A stretch of 64,000 bases of DNA from Paenisporosarcina sp050269735 (GTDB lineage Bacteria > Bacillota > Bacilli > Bacillales_A > Planococcaceae). The DNA is taken from contig NZ_JBNNIX010000001.1 of assembly GCF_050269735.1 (NCBI RefSeq), positions 744,001 through 808,000 on the forward strand, read 5' to 3'. Positions 18,101-25,186 of this stretch are shown piece after piece (the first letter of the stretch is position 1; each line of letters opens with the position of its first letter). The notes below the pieces were generated by a model, which was given only the letters and a program-made list of their open reading frames with translations, was not told the origin of the DNA and made no database searches. A program made the position numbers and the translations under genes.

Positions 18101-20742
18101 ATCTTGGCATTTGGAACTGGGGCGATACCGCTTCACCTTCTGACGGTTGGCCAACAGGCGCAGTCGATTTCGACGGCACAGATCGTTATGGCGCTTATGC
18201 GGATATCGAACTAAAAGAAGGCGCGAAGGATATTGGTTTCCTGATTGTCAACGAACAAACGCAAGAAAAAGATGCAGGCGATAAATCTTTCAATTTATTG
18301 GATAAGTACAATCACTTATGGATTAAACAAGGGGACAATAACGTCTACATTTCCCCGTTCGGAGAAGTGGCATCTGGCATTGTATCAGGTGAAGTCATTT
18401 CAGAAGATACGATTTTACTCGGGTATACAATGACAGAGGGCTTAACAGCTGACAAACTGAAAGCTGATTTGGTCATTAAAGATGTTGATGGGGCAGATGT
18501 TGCCGTTGAAAGCGTCGAAATCACTGGCGCAACGACAGTTGAAGTAAAAGCAGCACTGAACTTAGACAAACTTCCATTGTCCATTACGTATGCAGGCAGA
18601 ACTGTTTCAGCATCTTCCGGTTGGAGAATGCTTGATAAAATGTACGCTTATGATGGTGATGATCTAGGTGCAACTTACAAAAAAGGCAATGCGACATTGA
18701 AATTATGGGCACCTAAAGCAAGTAAGGTAGTGGCGAACTTCTTTGATAAAAAGGATGCAGCTGCACCAATCGGCACAGTCGAGCTAACGCGTGGTGAACA
18801 AGGTGTCTGGTCAGCAAACATCAAAGCAAAAGACCTTGGTGTAAAAGATCTTAAAGGCTACTACTATCAATACGAAGTAACAAATGACGGCGTCACGAAA
18901 AAAGTACTAGACCCTTATGCGAAGTCAATGGCAGCCTTTACGGTGAATACAGAAGGAAATGCGGGTCCTGACGGAGATACGGTAGGGAAAGCAGCGATTG
19001 TCGACTTAAGCGGCACGAACCCTAAAGGATTCGGTCATGCTTCGATTGATGGTTACGAAAAGCGTGAAGATGCGGTGATTTACGAAGTTCACGTACGTGA
19101 CTTTACATCTGATCCGTCCATTGCAAAGGATTTGAAGTCAAGATGGGGCTCGTATAAAGGCTTTATCGACAAGCTCGATTACATTAAATCTTTAGGGGTT
19201 ACACATGTTCAATTACTTCCGGTCATGGCTTGGTATTATGGCGATGAAACGAAGGCGGGCGAACGCGAGCTTGAGTACTCAGCTGGCGGCAATGAATATA
19301 ACTGGGGTTACGACCCGCACAGTTATTTCTCGCCAGACGGGGCGTATTCAGAGAATCCAAAAGACGCTGAACTGCGCGTAAAAGAATTAAAAGAATTAAT
19401 CGATGCCATTCATGATGCAGATATGGGTGTTGTGTTTGACGTCGTATACACGCATATGGCAAAAGCCAGTCAATTAAATGACATTGTGCCAAATTACTAC
19501 GCGTATCAAGATGCTAAAGGCAACTTCCTTGGCGGCTTTGGCAACAACCTGGCGACAAGCCACACGATGGCTGAAAAGTTAATGGTCGATTCCGTAAAAT
19601 ATTGGTTTGAAGAATACAAAATTGATGGCATGCGATTTGATATGATGGGTGACGCAACGTATCCATCCATCCAAAATGCGTATAACGCAGCGGCTTCCGT
19701 AAATCCAGATGCACTATTTATTGGCGAAGGCTGGAGAACATTTGCCGGTCATCTAGCTGATCCAGAACTTGCTGGAATGGGTGCTGACCAAGACTGGATG
19801 GATAAAACGGACGATGTCGGAGTATTCTCTGACGAAATCCGCAATGAACTGAAATCTGGTTTCGGTTCTGAAGGGGAGCCTCGATTCATTACAGGCGGCG
19901 CACGAAATATCGAAACGATTTTCAATAACATTAAAGGGCAGCCTTCGAACACGGCTGACGATGACCCGGGCGATATGGTCCAGTACATTGAAGCACATGA
20001 TAACTTGCCTTTATATGATGTCATTGCGCAGTCCATTAAAAAGAATCCGTCCATTGTTGCGAACAACCTGGAGATTCATAAACGAATTCGAATCGGTAAC
20101 GCTATGGTGCTGACATCTCAAGGTACTGCCTTCCTTCATGCTGGCCAGGAGTATGGCAGAACGAAGCAGTGGTTCGGCGAAGGTGTACCTGAACAAAAAT
20201 ATCATGAATTAACAGATCTGGATGGTCAGTCATTTGGCTACTTCATCCATGATTCCTATGACTCCTCAGATGCCATCAATAAATTTGATTGGCAAAAAGC
20301 AACAAACAAAAAAGCATTTGCCGTCAATACAACGACAAGTGCTTACACAAAAGGATTAATTGAATTAAGAAAATCAACAAATGCGTTCCGTTTAGGCGAA
20401 AAAGAGCTGGTTGATACAAACGTATCATTACTAGATTTCCCTGAAATGAACGATCAAGATTTAGTGATTGCCTACGAAAATGTATCGACAGATCAAACAG
20501 GTACTTACTACGTATTTGTCAATGCCGATAACAAATCGCGCACCTTAACATTAGGAGATTATGACTTCTCTAAAGGAGTTGTCGTAGTAGACAATGATGA
20601 AGCTGGAACAAAACTTGTATCCAAAAAGTCAGGCTTTACACTGTCGAAAACGACTTTAACACTTGATCCGTTAACAACAGTGGTGATTAAACTAGATAAA
20701 AAATTACCGAAAAAACCGAAGGTTGGTGGGAAAGGAAAGTAA
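15148..20742 (+). CDS. Secreted amylopullulanase with two GH13 catalytic domains
   Basis: An 1864-aa extracellular starch/pullulan-degrading enzyme. Order by residue: signal peptide 1-35 (cleavage after QQANA); starch-binding PUD/CBM41-like domain about 40-130; linker Ig-like strands to about 350; first GH13 domain about 355-850, with DVVLNHTGYG, nucleophile Asp in DYFRVDTVKH (~572), acid/base Glu in IGEAWG (~600) and GSHDEDG (~665); two CBM41/PUD repeats about 860-1075, each with WxW and IWIKQG; then a type I pullulanase (CBM48 LWAPKASKV, YNWGYDP ~1384, Asp in MRFDMMGD ~1496, Glu in IGEGWR ~1525, EAHDN ~1616). It should cleave both alpha-1,4 and alpha-1,6 links. No cell-wall anchor is seen. 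GTG 15148 is 9 bases after AGGAGG. Base composition is less AT-rich than its neighbours. Confidence 0.95.
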   Translation: MKIARDVKRRISMFIVSILVLSLWPPFIPAQQANATDTTFVNETVDSSNREVRFTYIREDQTYGAWNIWAWNTGVKNDQINFESYEGGVASVHIAVAPETEQFGFVLRSTEDWNTAQKEFGDRFIQVNKNDSLTKAYITSGVEQIRIVPDGSAPVIDQGNATFYYRDKALFASDDMDTIEKVELKFNEQTTEMNYEPDNERFVVAYENIPNGKTPYTFLVTKDGVTTEVTDPYNTTDGASFIDFKQADLTVSGSVVPAAIDYNQNAVLSVDIAGLTDDVTISKITADATSLGGSDKLEIDPSLKEIAIAVDDDTTAGIKTIPLTVVDSYGNSYTGTAEVEVKTRQSTGTSDFDWDESVIYFMLTDRFFDGDSSNNDPYDLNYDTSKRGTYQGGDLKGITSKLDYLDNLGVNTIWISPVVENIKYDVRSVETGTSDEPYYGYHGYWANNFGKLNPHFGTMDDFHELIDAAHDRDMKIMVDVVLNHTGYGLKEIDGTLANQPAGFPTDEDRTRFSDTVRQGSDVGTDEVVGELAGLPDLKTEDPAVRQQIIDWQTSWIDEATTAKGNTIDYFRVDTVKHVEDATWMKFKTSLAEKKPDFKMIGEAWGANANNTLGYLNTGTMDSLLDFEFKNTARNFVNGQLKAANEALVDRNGKIDNAATLGQFLGSHDEDGFLYSLGGDEGKLKVAASLQATAKGQPVIYYGEELGLSGANNYPQYDNRYNFAWDQVEINDVLDHYTKILNFRSEHSKVFAKGERTFVGGSDKDKFLLFSRDYQDQSVYVGLNVAENAKDVTLTVDSAEAVVTDYYSGEVYEANDAGEINVTLPALADGGTVLLTVEGGNITGAAAKGDVGDVVEPIPANTIRIHYNRTDNVYDNYGAWLWNDVASPSANWPVGATMFEKTDSYGAYIDVPLIESAKNIGFLVMDIMKGDAGKDGGDKGFTIALPEMNEIWIKQGSDHVYTYEPVDLPANTVRIHYTRDNGDYDNLGIWNWGDTASPSDGWPTGAVDFDGTDRYGAYADIELKEGAKDIGFLIVNEQTQEKDAGDKSFNLLDKYNHLWIKQGDNNVYISPFGEVASGIVSGEVISEDTILLGYTMTEGLTADKLKADLVIKDVDGADVAVESVEITGATTVEVKAALNLDKLPLSITYAGRTVSASSGWRMLDKMYAYDGDDLGATYKKGNATLKLWAPKASKVVANFFDKKDAAAPIGTVELTRGEQGVWSANIKAKDLGVKDLKGYYYQYEVTNDGVTKKVLDPYAKSMAAFTVNTEGNAGPDGDTVGKAAIVDLSGTNPKGFGHASIDGYEKREDAVIYEVHVRDFTSDPSIAKDLKSRWGSYKGFIDKLDYIKSLGVTHVQLLPVMAWYYGDETKAGERELEYSAGGNEYNWGYDPHSYFSPDGAYSENPKDAELRVKELKELIDAIHDADMGVVFDVVYTHMAKASQLNDIVPNYYAYQDAKGNFLGGFGNNLATSHTMAEKLMVDSVKYWFEEYKIDGMRFDMMGDATYPSIQNAYNAAASVNPDALFIGEGWRTFAGHLADPELAGMGADQDWMDKTDDVGVFSDEIRNELKSGFGSEGEPRFITGGARNIETIFNNIKGQPSNTADDDPGDMVQYIEAHDNLPLYDVIAQSIKKNPSIVANNLEIHKRIRIGNAMVLTSQGTAFLHAGQEYGRTKQWFGEGVPEQKYHELTDLDGQSFGYFIHDSYDSSDAINKFDWQKATNKKAFAVNTTTSAYTKGLIELRKSTNAFRLGEKELVDTNVSLLDFPEMNDQDLVIAYENVSTDQTGTYYVFVNADNKSRTLTLGDYDFSKGVVVVDNDEAGTKLVSKKSGFTLSKTTLTLDPLTTVVIKLDKKLPKKPKVGGKGK

Positions 20743-20744
20743 GC

Positions 20745-20970
20745 GGGTACCTAAGCGGGTACCTGTGCAAGAAACAATTCAGATTATACACGACAATTGT
20801 ATGTGAATTAACCTGAAGGTTATAGGTGAAGGATTTCTTATCCAATGGATTGGATAAATTCTCATTCATGTAAATTGTCATAATTATTGTGGTGCCACCC
20901 ATGACAATATCAAATTAGATAAGATAAAAATGAAAACGCGGCCGAAGTAGCATATTCGGCCGCGTTTTTT
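20745..20970 (+). repeat. GGTACC-GGTGCC element, copy D (GCGGCCG hairpin form)
   Basis: It starts two bases after the amylopullulanase stop, with the end motif duplicated in tandem (GGGTACC at 20745 and 20757). The body has CAATTCAGATTATACACGAC, GGTTATAGGTGAAGG and TGTGGTGCCACCC. It ends with a hairpin AAAACGCGGCCGAA / TTCGGCCGCGTTTTTT (20933-20970), which should act as the terminator of the amylopullulanase gene. It is closest to copy I at 38880. Confidence 0.85.
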
Positions 20971-21002
20971 CAGTGTAAAATGGTTGCATTAATCGTCGCG
21001 TG

Positions 21003-21040
21003 GTACTTGAACCGTCCCTATATGCGTGCGGGTATTGATT
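21003..21040 (+). pseudogene. Fragment of a SEC-C/TPR-type gene
   Basis: The sequence around CTTGAACCGTCC and TATGCGTGCG (protein YLNRPYMRA) repeats bases 37873-37900 inside the SEC-C gene with few changes, but runs into a stop soon after. It is a short relic of a second copy of that gene. Confidence 0.6.
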
Positions 21041-21353
21041 ATGGCCATTGAAATGTACCACCTCTGACATAGTTTTTACCACCGAATGACAGACTGTTTA
21101 CCACTGCAATCTATCTGGTGATAAAAGATATAAAACCATAGTTTTGAGCATCAAAATGTTATAAAAAATTGATTGACTTCCAATAAGATCAGTCTTCTGC
21201 AAACGGTCCAGATTAACTCTTGTATTACGTAGTTGACTGATACTGCACAGTAAAGTTCTTCATTAATGATTTTTCTGCTCCCTTTGAAAAGGAAAAGAAG
21301 CAGATGGTAGGGAATAGATATATTAGAAAATAATAGTGAGGGAGGAATATGGT
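21041..21353. other. Intergenic stretch, no gene seen
   Basis: AT-rich sequence with no convincing frame on either strand. It probably holds the promoter of the 79-aa gene at 21354; GGGAGG lies just before that start. Confidence 0.4.
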
Positions 21354-21593
21354 ATGGAATTTGGGGATTTTCTAAGAATAAATTATCATTTGGGAGACAA
21401 ATCCGTAAAAGATTATATTAGTCGGTGGAACGGAATCCTTAACAAAGGTTTATATAATGGAGAAACAGAGGTTACTCCTTCTTTGACAGCAGCTGTTGAT
21501 AGGGAGTATCCAGAAGACTCTCATTATCGCCTCACACTTAAACGATATATTGAATTCCAAAACAAACAGAAACAAAAAAGTTTATTAGGATAA
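21354..21593 (+). CDS. Small hypothetical protein (79 aa)
   Basis: I do not recognise the family. The protein MEFGDFLRINYHLGDKSVKD and what follows is charged, helical and ends with a Lys/Gln-rich tail (EFQNKQKQKS). DFLRINYHLGDKSVKDYISR resembles an N-terminal core-binding (SAM-like) segment of integrases or small phage proteins, but it stops too early to tell. ATG 21354 has GGGAGG at 8 bases; in-frame GTG 21336 is less likely. A clear terminator follows. Probably real. Confidence 0.6.
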   Translation: MEFGDFLRINYHLGDKSVKDYISRWNGILNKGLYNGETEVTPSLTAAVDREYPEDSHYRLTLKRYIEFQNKQKQKSLLG

Positions 21594-21600
21594 GTGGGAA

Positions 21601-21634
21601 ATGAGTAGGAATGAATCTACTCATTTTTGTTTTT
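21601..21634 (+). terminator. Intrinsic terminator
   Basis: Stem ATGAGTAG / CTACTCAT followed by TTTTTGTTTTT, directly after the 79-aa gene. Confidence 0.8.
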
Positions 21635-21998
21635 AAGACCAAATGTATTTGATCGGAGAAGTATATTATCTATAAAGGTTAGTAGAAGCGTAAAAATAAA
21701 TCATTGAAAGGAGTTAAGTGACTACGTCGCTTAGCTTCTTTTTAGTATAAGCAACCCTTCCTAGTTGAAAACGCAAAGGTACGGCATCGATCAAGGGAGG
21801 ATAGGACTCAAGTATCATTTTGATTGTTTGTCAACACTTGGAATAGGTTGTTTAGTCGTATTTCCTAAAACAAAATACAAACTTTAAAACTATAAAAACG
21901 ATTCTATATAACCACATAATAATTCCATAATTTGTTCCATTGGATGATATGATATTTACATTGTATAGGAATAAAGAGGCATATGATGGGTTAGGGGA

Positions 21999-22214
21999 AT
22001 GGGGATGATGCATGTGGTAATGTTGTGGCACAGAGGATGTTTATGTTATCAAAAAGCGTTGTTAAATGGGGCACTCTGCCCTGACCTTAGAATCAAGATT
22101 ATCAATAAAATTGAAATGCATAGTAATAAGTTAAATCAAGCGAGAATGTCTAGAGAATTGAAAATTGATAGTAGAATCAGAGGGAACTTTGAAGAGTTGA
22201 AATTAGAAAGCTGA
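21999..22214 (+). CDS. Small conserved protein, paralogue of 38624-38839
   Basis: A 71-aa protein, MGMMHVVMLWHRGCLCYQKA and on, with a charged helical C-terminal half (KIINKIEMHSNKLNQARMSR). The second copy differs at only three residues, while several third-position changes are silent (for example CTT/CTG, AAG/AAA, AAT/AAC, TTG/TTA). That pattern supports a translated gene. ATG 22005 or 21999 after TTAGGGG. The KIE...KLNQ spacing faintly recalls Spo0E-type phosphatases, but the SQELD motif is absent, so I leave the family open. Confidence 0.65.
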   Translation: MGMMHVVMLWHRGCLCYQKALLNGALCPDLRIKIINKIEMHSNKLNQARMSRELKIDSRIRGNFEELKLES

Positions 22215-22237
22215 CGGATATCTTCGTCGGCTTTTTT
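22207..22237 (+). terminator. Intrinsic terminator
   Basis: Stem AAGCTGACG / CGTCGGCTT followed by seven T residues, at the end of the 71-aa gene. Confidence 0.85.
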
Positions 22238-22261
22238 TGTTGGTTTGTTGATTTATTTGAT

Positions 22262-22487
22262 CAGGTCCCTGTGTAAAAAACTATTCAGATTATAAACGAC
22301 AATTGCATATGTTTTTTCCTGAAAGCTGTAGGCAAGCTATCTCTTAAAAGAGCAACTGTATAAATCCTCATTCTTGTAAATTTTCATAATTTAAGTGGTG
22401 CCACCCACGACAATTCCAGAGAAGTTTTTTTAGGAAGTATATCATATTTCTGCTTTTTCAATCTGTGCACATGCAAATAATACCTAA
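22262..22487 (+). repeat. GGTACC-GGTGCC element, copy E (long form, 3' truncated)
   Basis: It runs from CAGGTCCCTGTGTAAAAAAC through TTTAAGTGGTGCCACCCACG and the middle part with TTCTGCTTTTTCAATCTGTG to GCACATGCAAATAATACCTA. It breaks off before the GGGTGGCACC end and hairpin seen in the full copies. Confidence 0.8.
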
Positions 22488-22518
22488 AGATGCCTCTCCA
22501 ATCTGCTGCTGAATTAGA

Positions 22519-22551
22519 TTGGAAGGGGCTTGGAAGGGGCTTGGAAGGGGC
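22519..22551 (+). repeat. 11-bp tandem repeat, three units
   Basis: TTGGAAGGGGC is repeated three times without change, just before the P-loop gene's 3' side. It overlaps no gene. Confidence 0.85.
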
Positions 22552-22624
22552 TTCTAGGGATTTCAGTTTAAAGTATGCTCAAAACCGCGTCTACTGTTCG
22601 GAGATAGTTGAAAAGTAAATCATT

Positions 22625-23092
22625 TTATAACCATTGCCAAGAGTTTCGAAGTTGAGCGGCCAATGCGTTACTCGACTTATTTTTTGAATTAGGTTCGTAA
22701 AGAACGTTGCTTATTGTTGATGGCAATCCTCTTTGCAAAGTGTTAGTTCCAAGTACTAATAGACCTACGATTCTCCAACCGGCGGTAATAAAATCATCAA
22801 GATACTCGTAGTAGTCTGGATAATTATTAATAGACTTTTCTCTAAGAGCAAGTAGGACATTATCATAGTTATTTGCTTCATTTATTACATTTATTGAAGG
22901 AATTTTCTTTTCTTGTAACGACGTTGGTTCTATATAAAATGCCTCTTGTTGACCATTGCTAAAAGTAATATAATGTGGTCGTGCAAGACCTCCCCCGCTC
23001 CGATCTCGAAATCCACTTAATGCCCTTATGGTTGACGATTTACGAGTATTTTGTTCTCCGATTAATACATATAAATCTGGCAATTTAATCAC
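22625..23092 (-). CDS. Small P-loop NTPase-like protein
   Basis: About 155 aa on the minus strand. The N-terminus DLYVLIGEQNTRKSSTIRAL has the form of a Walker A loop, but the last Gly is replaced (GEQNTRKS instead of GxxxxGKS). There is no clear Walker B, and the protein is short for an ABC/AAA ATPase. GTG 23092 preceded by AGGAAGGG is the likeliest start; ATG 23119 is possible in the same frame. It may be an inactive or nucleotide-binding accessory protein, or a truncated ATPase. No partner gene is adjacent. Confidence 0.5.
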   Translation of the reverse strand: MIKLPDLYVLIGEQNTRKSSTIRALSGFRDRSGGGLARPHYITFSNGQQEAFYIEPTSLQEKKIPSINVINEANNYDNVLLALREKSINNYPDYYEYLDDFITAGWRIVGLLVLGTNTLQRGLPSTISNVLYEPNSKNKSSNALAAQLRNSWQWL

Positions 23093-23420
23093 TCTACCCT
23101 TCCTCATACTTTTGAACATCTTATAATATGATTTTTTAAAAAAGACTATGATTTATAAGTAAACAATTAAAGTAAAAGGATCAATATTCATAAAAATGTA
23201 GGGTCGAAAAAGGGAAAAGGTGCCACCCAAACATAATGTACCATCCTCTTGATATGAGTTATAACCACGCATCGTCACTGAGCAGGAGGTCCAGTTTCTT
23301 GTCTTCTTCAGTGACATGCCGGTAAAGCTGGCTATATAAAACCAAAATAACAAATCAGGTACATGTTAAAGTACGAATGATCAAAATATTGGTTTTCACA
23401 GTCTTCAATAGAATGTAACT

Positions 23421-23651
23421 ATGAATCGTAGTAACGCTACTGGTCAACTTATGTTTCATCTCTTTGCTGCGTTTGCTGAGTTCGAACGAAATCTTATTCA
23501 AGAACGTTCAGCTGCCGGGCGAATGGCAGCAAGAGCCAGGGGACGACGTGGCGGTCGTCCAGGCAAATACGGATTAAAGGATATTGAGATGATGAAAAAT
23601 CTTATTGATGGTGGTACACCAATCAAAGATGTGGCAGAAAGCCGTGAGTAA
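23421..23651 (+). pseudogene. Serine recombinase (Tn3-type resolvase) C-terminal fragment
   Basis: The frame encodes NATGQLMFHLFAAFAEFERN followed by LIQERSAAGRMAARARGRRG, the E-helix region of Tn3/Hin-family resolvases, then the linker to the HTH. The catalytic N-terminal domain with the active Ser is missing (an in-frame stop lies just upstream), and the C-terminal HTH ends early at DVAESRE. A dead mobile-element remnant. Confidence 0.85.
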
Positions 23652-23977
23652 TCTCATTATATAAGTTTAGAGATTCTATACGAGTGGCAGGACATTACAA
23701 AAAAACATAATGAATAGATTCTTACTGGGAGGGCAGATGAGAAACGAGAAAGAATTCTAAAAAAATATTTACATGGTTTAAATGATATGGCAACAACGAA
23801 ACACTCGGAACAAATATTCTGGGATATCCGTAAAGTCAATTTACGCTTACACACACTAATTGCTGAAGAACAGCAAAACGTTGCGAATTGTATACGATTA
23901 TGCAAGAGGAAAAGTGTGATACTAACAAGAAGCAGTTGATTTTTGGGCACTTGGTTTTTTAAGAGGGGATTACCACT
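23652..23977 (+). other. Stretch with a possible gene remnant
   Basis: Between about 23728 and 23940 a plus-strand frame reads RERILKKYLHGLNDMATTKH and EQIFWDIRKVNLRLHTLIAE, which is protein-like but lacks a start. I do not recognise it. Nothing else is seen. Confidence 0.3.
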
Positions 23978-24486
23978 ATGACAACAGGAAATGAACTATT
24001 AGACAAAATAATAATCGTTATATTAATCATTGTGTTCTTATTTTTTATTAAGAGATACATTCCTATAGTAATTATCATTTCATGGTGGTCATTAATAATT
24101 TACGCTTGTATTTATGGTTTCTATGAAAATATGATTAAAGATGATGGATATAAAAAGTATTCTATTTTTCAATCTGAAAATGAAATACAGGAACCTTATA
24201 GTCCAGGGAATGAAACAACTATTTTGAAGACTATTCAGATTCTGATTCATCTGACTATAATATCCATCATGTGGACCCCCATGATGTGAATGGATACTAT
24301 AGAAGTGACGGTACATATGTAGAAGGATATAGAAGAGGGGGAGTCGAAGGTTATAAACGTTCTGACCCCGACCAAGATACTGCAAATAATTTGAATCAAG
24401 AGGATACCTATGTTGAAGGATATGAAACTCCAAGCTTCAGTGAAACAATAACTGAGAGTTTAATTGACAGTATACTTGGAGATTGA
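23978..24486 (+). pseudogene. Membrane protein gene broken by a frameshift
   Basis: The first frame (23978-24289) encodes an N-terminal membrane segment (IIIVILIIVFLFFIKRYIPI) and a soluble part up to PGNET. From about 24210 the protein continues in the +2 frame as NYFEDYSDSDSSDYNIHHVD and then the TYVEGY-containing region to the stop at 24486. TYVEGY occurs twice and VEGYKR once, like the GYxRxDGTYVxGY repeats of Bacillales spore- or surface-associated proteins. Without the shift the product would be about 168 aa. Either a real frameshift or an error near GAAACAACTATTTT. Confidence 0.7.
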
Positions 24487-24507
24487 TTACCAATCATTTG
24501 ATAAATC

Positions 24508-24828
24508 GGGTTACTGTTTAAAAAACAATTCAGATTATTAACGACGAATGTATATGATTTCCCCTTAAAGTTGTAAGCAAAGCGTTTGTTAAAAGAGCTT
24601 CTGAATAAAAACTCATTCTTGTAAATTGTCATATTTTAAGTGGTGTCACCTACGATAATTCCAGAGAAGATTTTTAGTGAACAATTTTGATGTTTATCAT
24701 GTTTATGCTCTTTCTTTCTGTGAACATGCAAATATTGCCTACAAATTCTCAATGGGTGGCACTTTGATAGTGGCTATATACGAAATCAAAAAGTGGTCGA
24801 CATTGCATCTGCCGCTTCTTCTTAATGG
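24508..24828 (+). repeat. GGTACC-GGTGCC element, copy G (long form)
   Basis: Long form from GGGTTACTGTTTAAAAAAC through GTCATATTTTAAGTGGTGTC, TTTTGATGTTTATCATGTTT and ATGGGTGGCACTTTGA, to a weakened hairpin AAAGTGGTCGA / CTGCCGCTTCTT. It sits right after the frameshifted membrane gene. A further left-end fragment (ATCGGGTGTGTAAAAAA) is at 24920-24940. Confidence 0.8.
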
Positions 24829-24830
24829 TT

Positions 24831-24858
24831 AGCGTCAAATAATGAACACATTGTTTCT
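24831..24858 (+). repeat. Shared 28-base segment, second copy
   Basis: Identical to 12541-12568; followed at once by a terminator hairpin. Confidence 0.6.
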
Positions 24859-24867
24859 TTTCAAAGA

Positions 24868-24902
24868 AAATGCCTTTCCGACTTTTTGTCAGAAAGGCAT
24901 TT
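24868..24902. terminator. Terminator-like hairpin
   Basis: Stem AAATGCCTTTC / GAAAGGCATTT with a T-rich loop. The same stem recurs at 62862 next to a copy of the shared AGCGTCAAAT segment, and a variant is at 53290. Confidence 0.7.
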
Positions 24903-24983
24903 ACTATTTCTGCGATTTTAATCGGGTGTGTAAAAAATTTTTTCATTTTATAACCTGTTAATGCTGTTTCATAATGTAACGTT

Positions 24984-25015
24984 GCTGAATTCCTTGCCTG
25001 TCCAGAGATTGACGG
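24984..25015 (+). repeat. 32-base segment identical to 14062-14093
   Basis: Same sequence as the copy in the IS debris field. Here it lies 19 bases before another AGCGTCAAATAGTGAACACA end motif (from 25035), suggesting an eroded insertion sequence. Confidence 0.65.
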
Positions 25016-25186
25016 TTAAATGAGGATGGTGGTAAGCGTCAAATAGTGAACACATTCTTATAGAAGAAGATTCATTGATACTCCTCCCAGAGTTTGATTA
25101 GCTAGATCGCCATTGTTATTGCGAATTTCAGAGCCAAAAGACTCAATTGCTATGCAGGACCATTAGAACTTTCGTATGGGGAGATC

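Larger units (their letters stand above)
21703..22245 (+). repeat. Duplicated ~540-bp segment, copy 1
   Basis: Nearly the same sequence occurs at 38328-38870. The segment begins with a terminator hairpin (TTAAGTGAC / GTCGCTTAG, 21711-21744), continues through about 250 bases of AT-rich leader and a 71-codon gene, and ends with that gene's own terminator. The copies differ by scattered substitutions and a few single-base indels. Copy 2 starts just after the SEC-C gene stop codon, and a relic of that gene lies upstream of copy 1, so the original unit was larger. Confidence 0.9.

Noticed and set aside
18345..20066. Long minus-strand ORFs inside the amylopullulanase gene
   Set aside because: They are shadows of a strongly coding plus-strand gene with complete catalytic motifs, have no ribosome-binding sites and have biased composition.
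23153..23353. 66-codon minus-strand ORF
   Set aside because: It overlaps a GGTGCCACCC-type repeat fragment and has no ribosome-binding site or recognisable pattern.
24092..24433. 113-codon minus-strand ORF
   Set aside because: It lies opposite the frameshifted membrane gene, whose two halves join into a sensible protein; the minus-strand product has no recognisable features.
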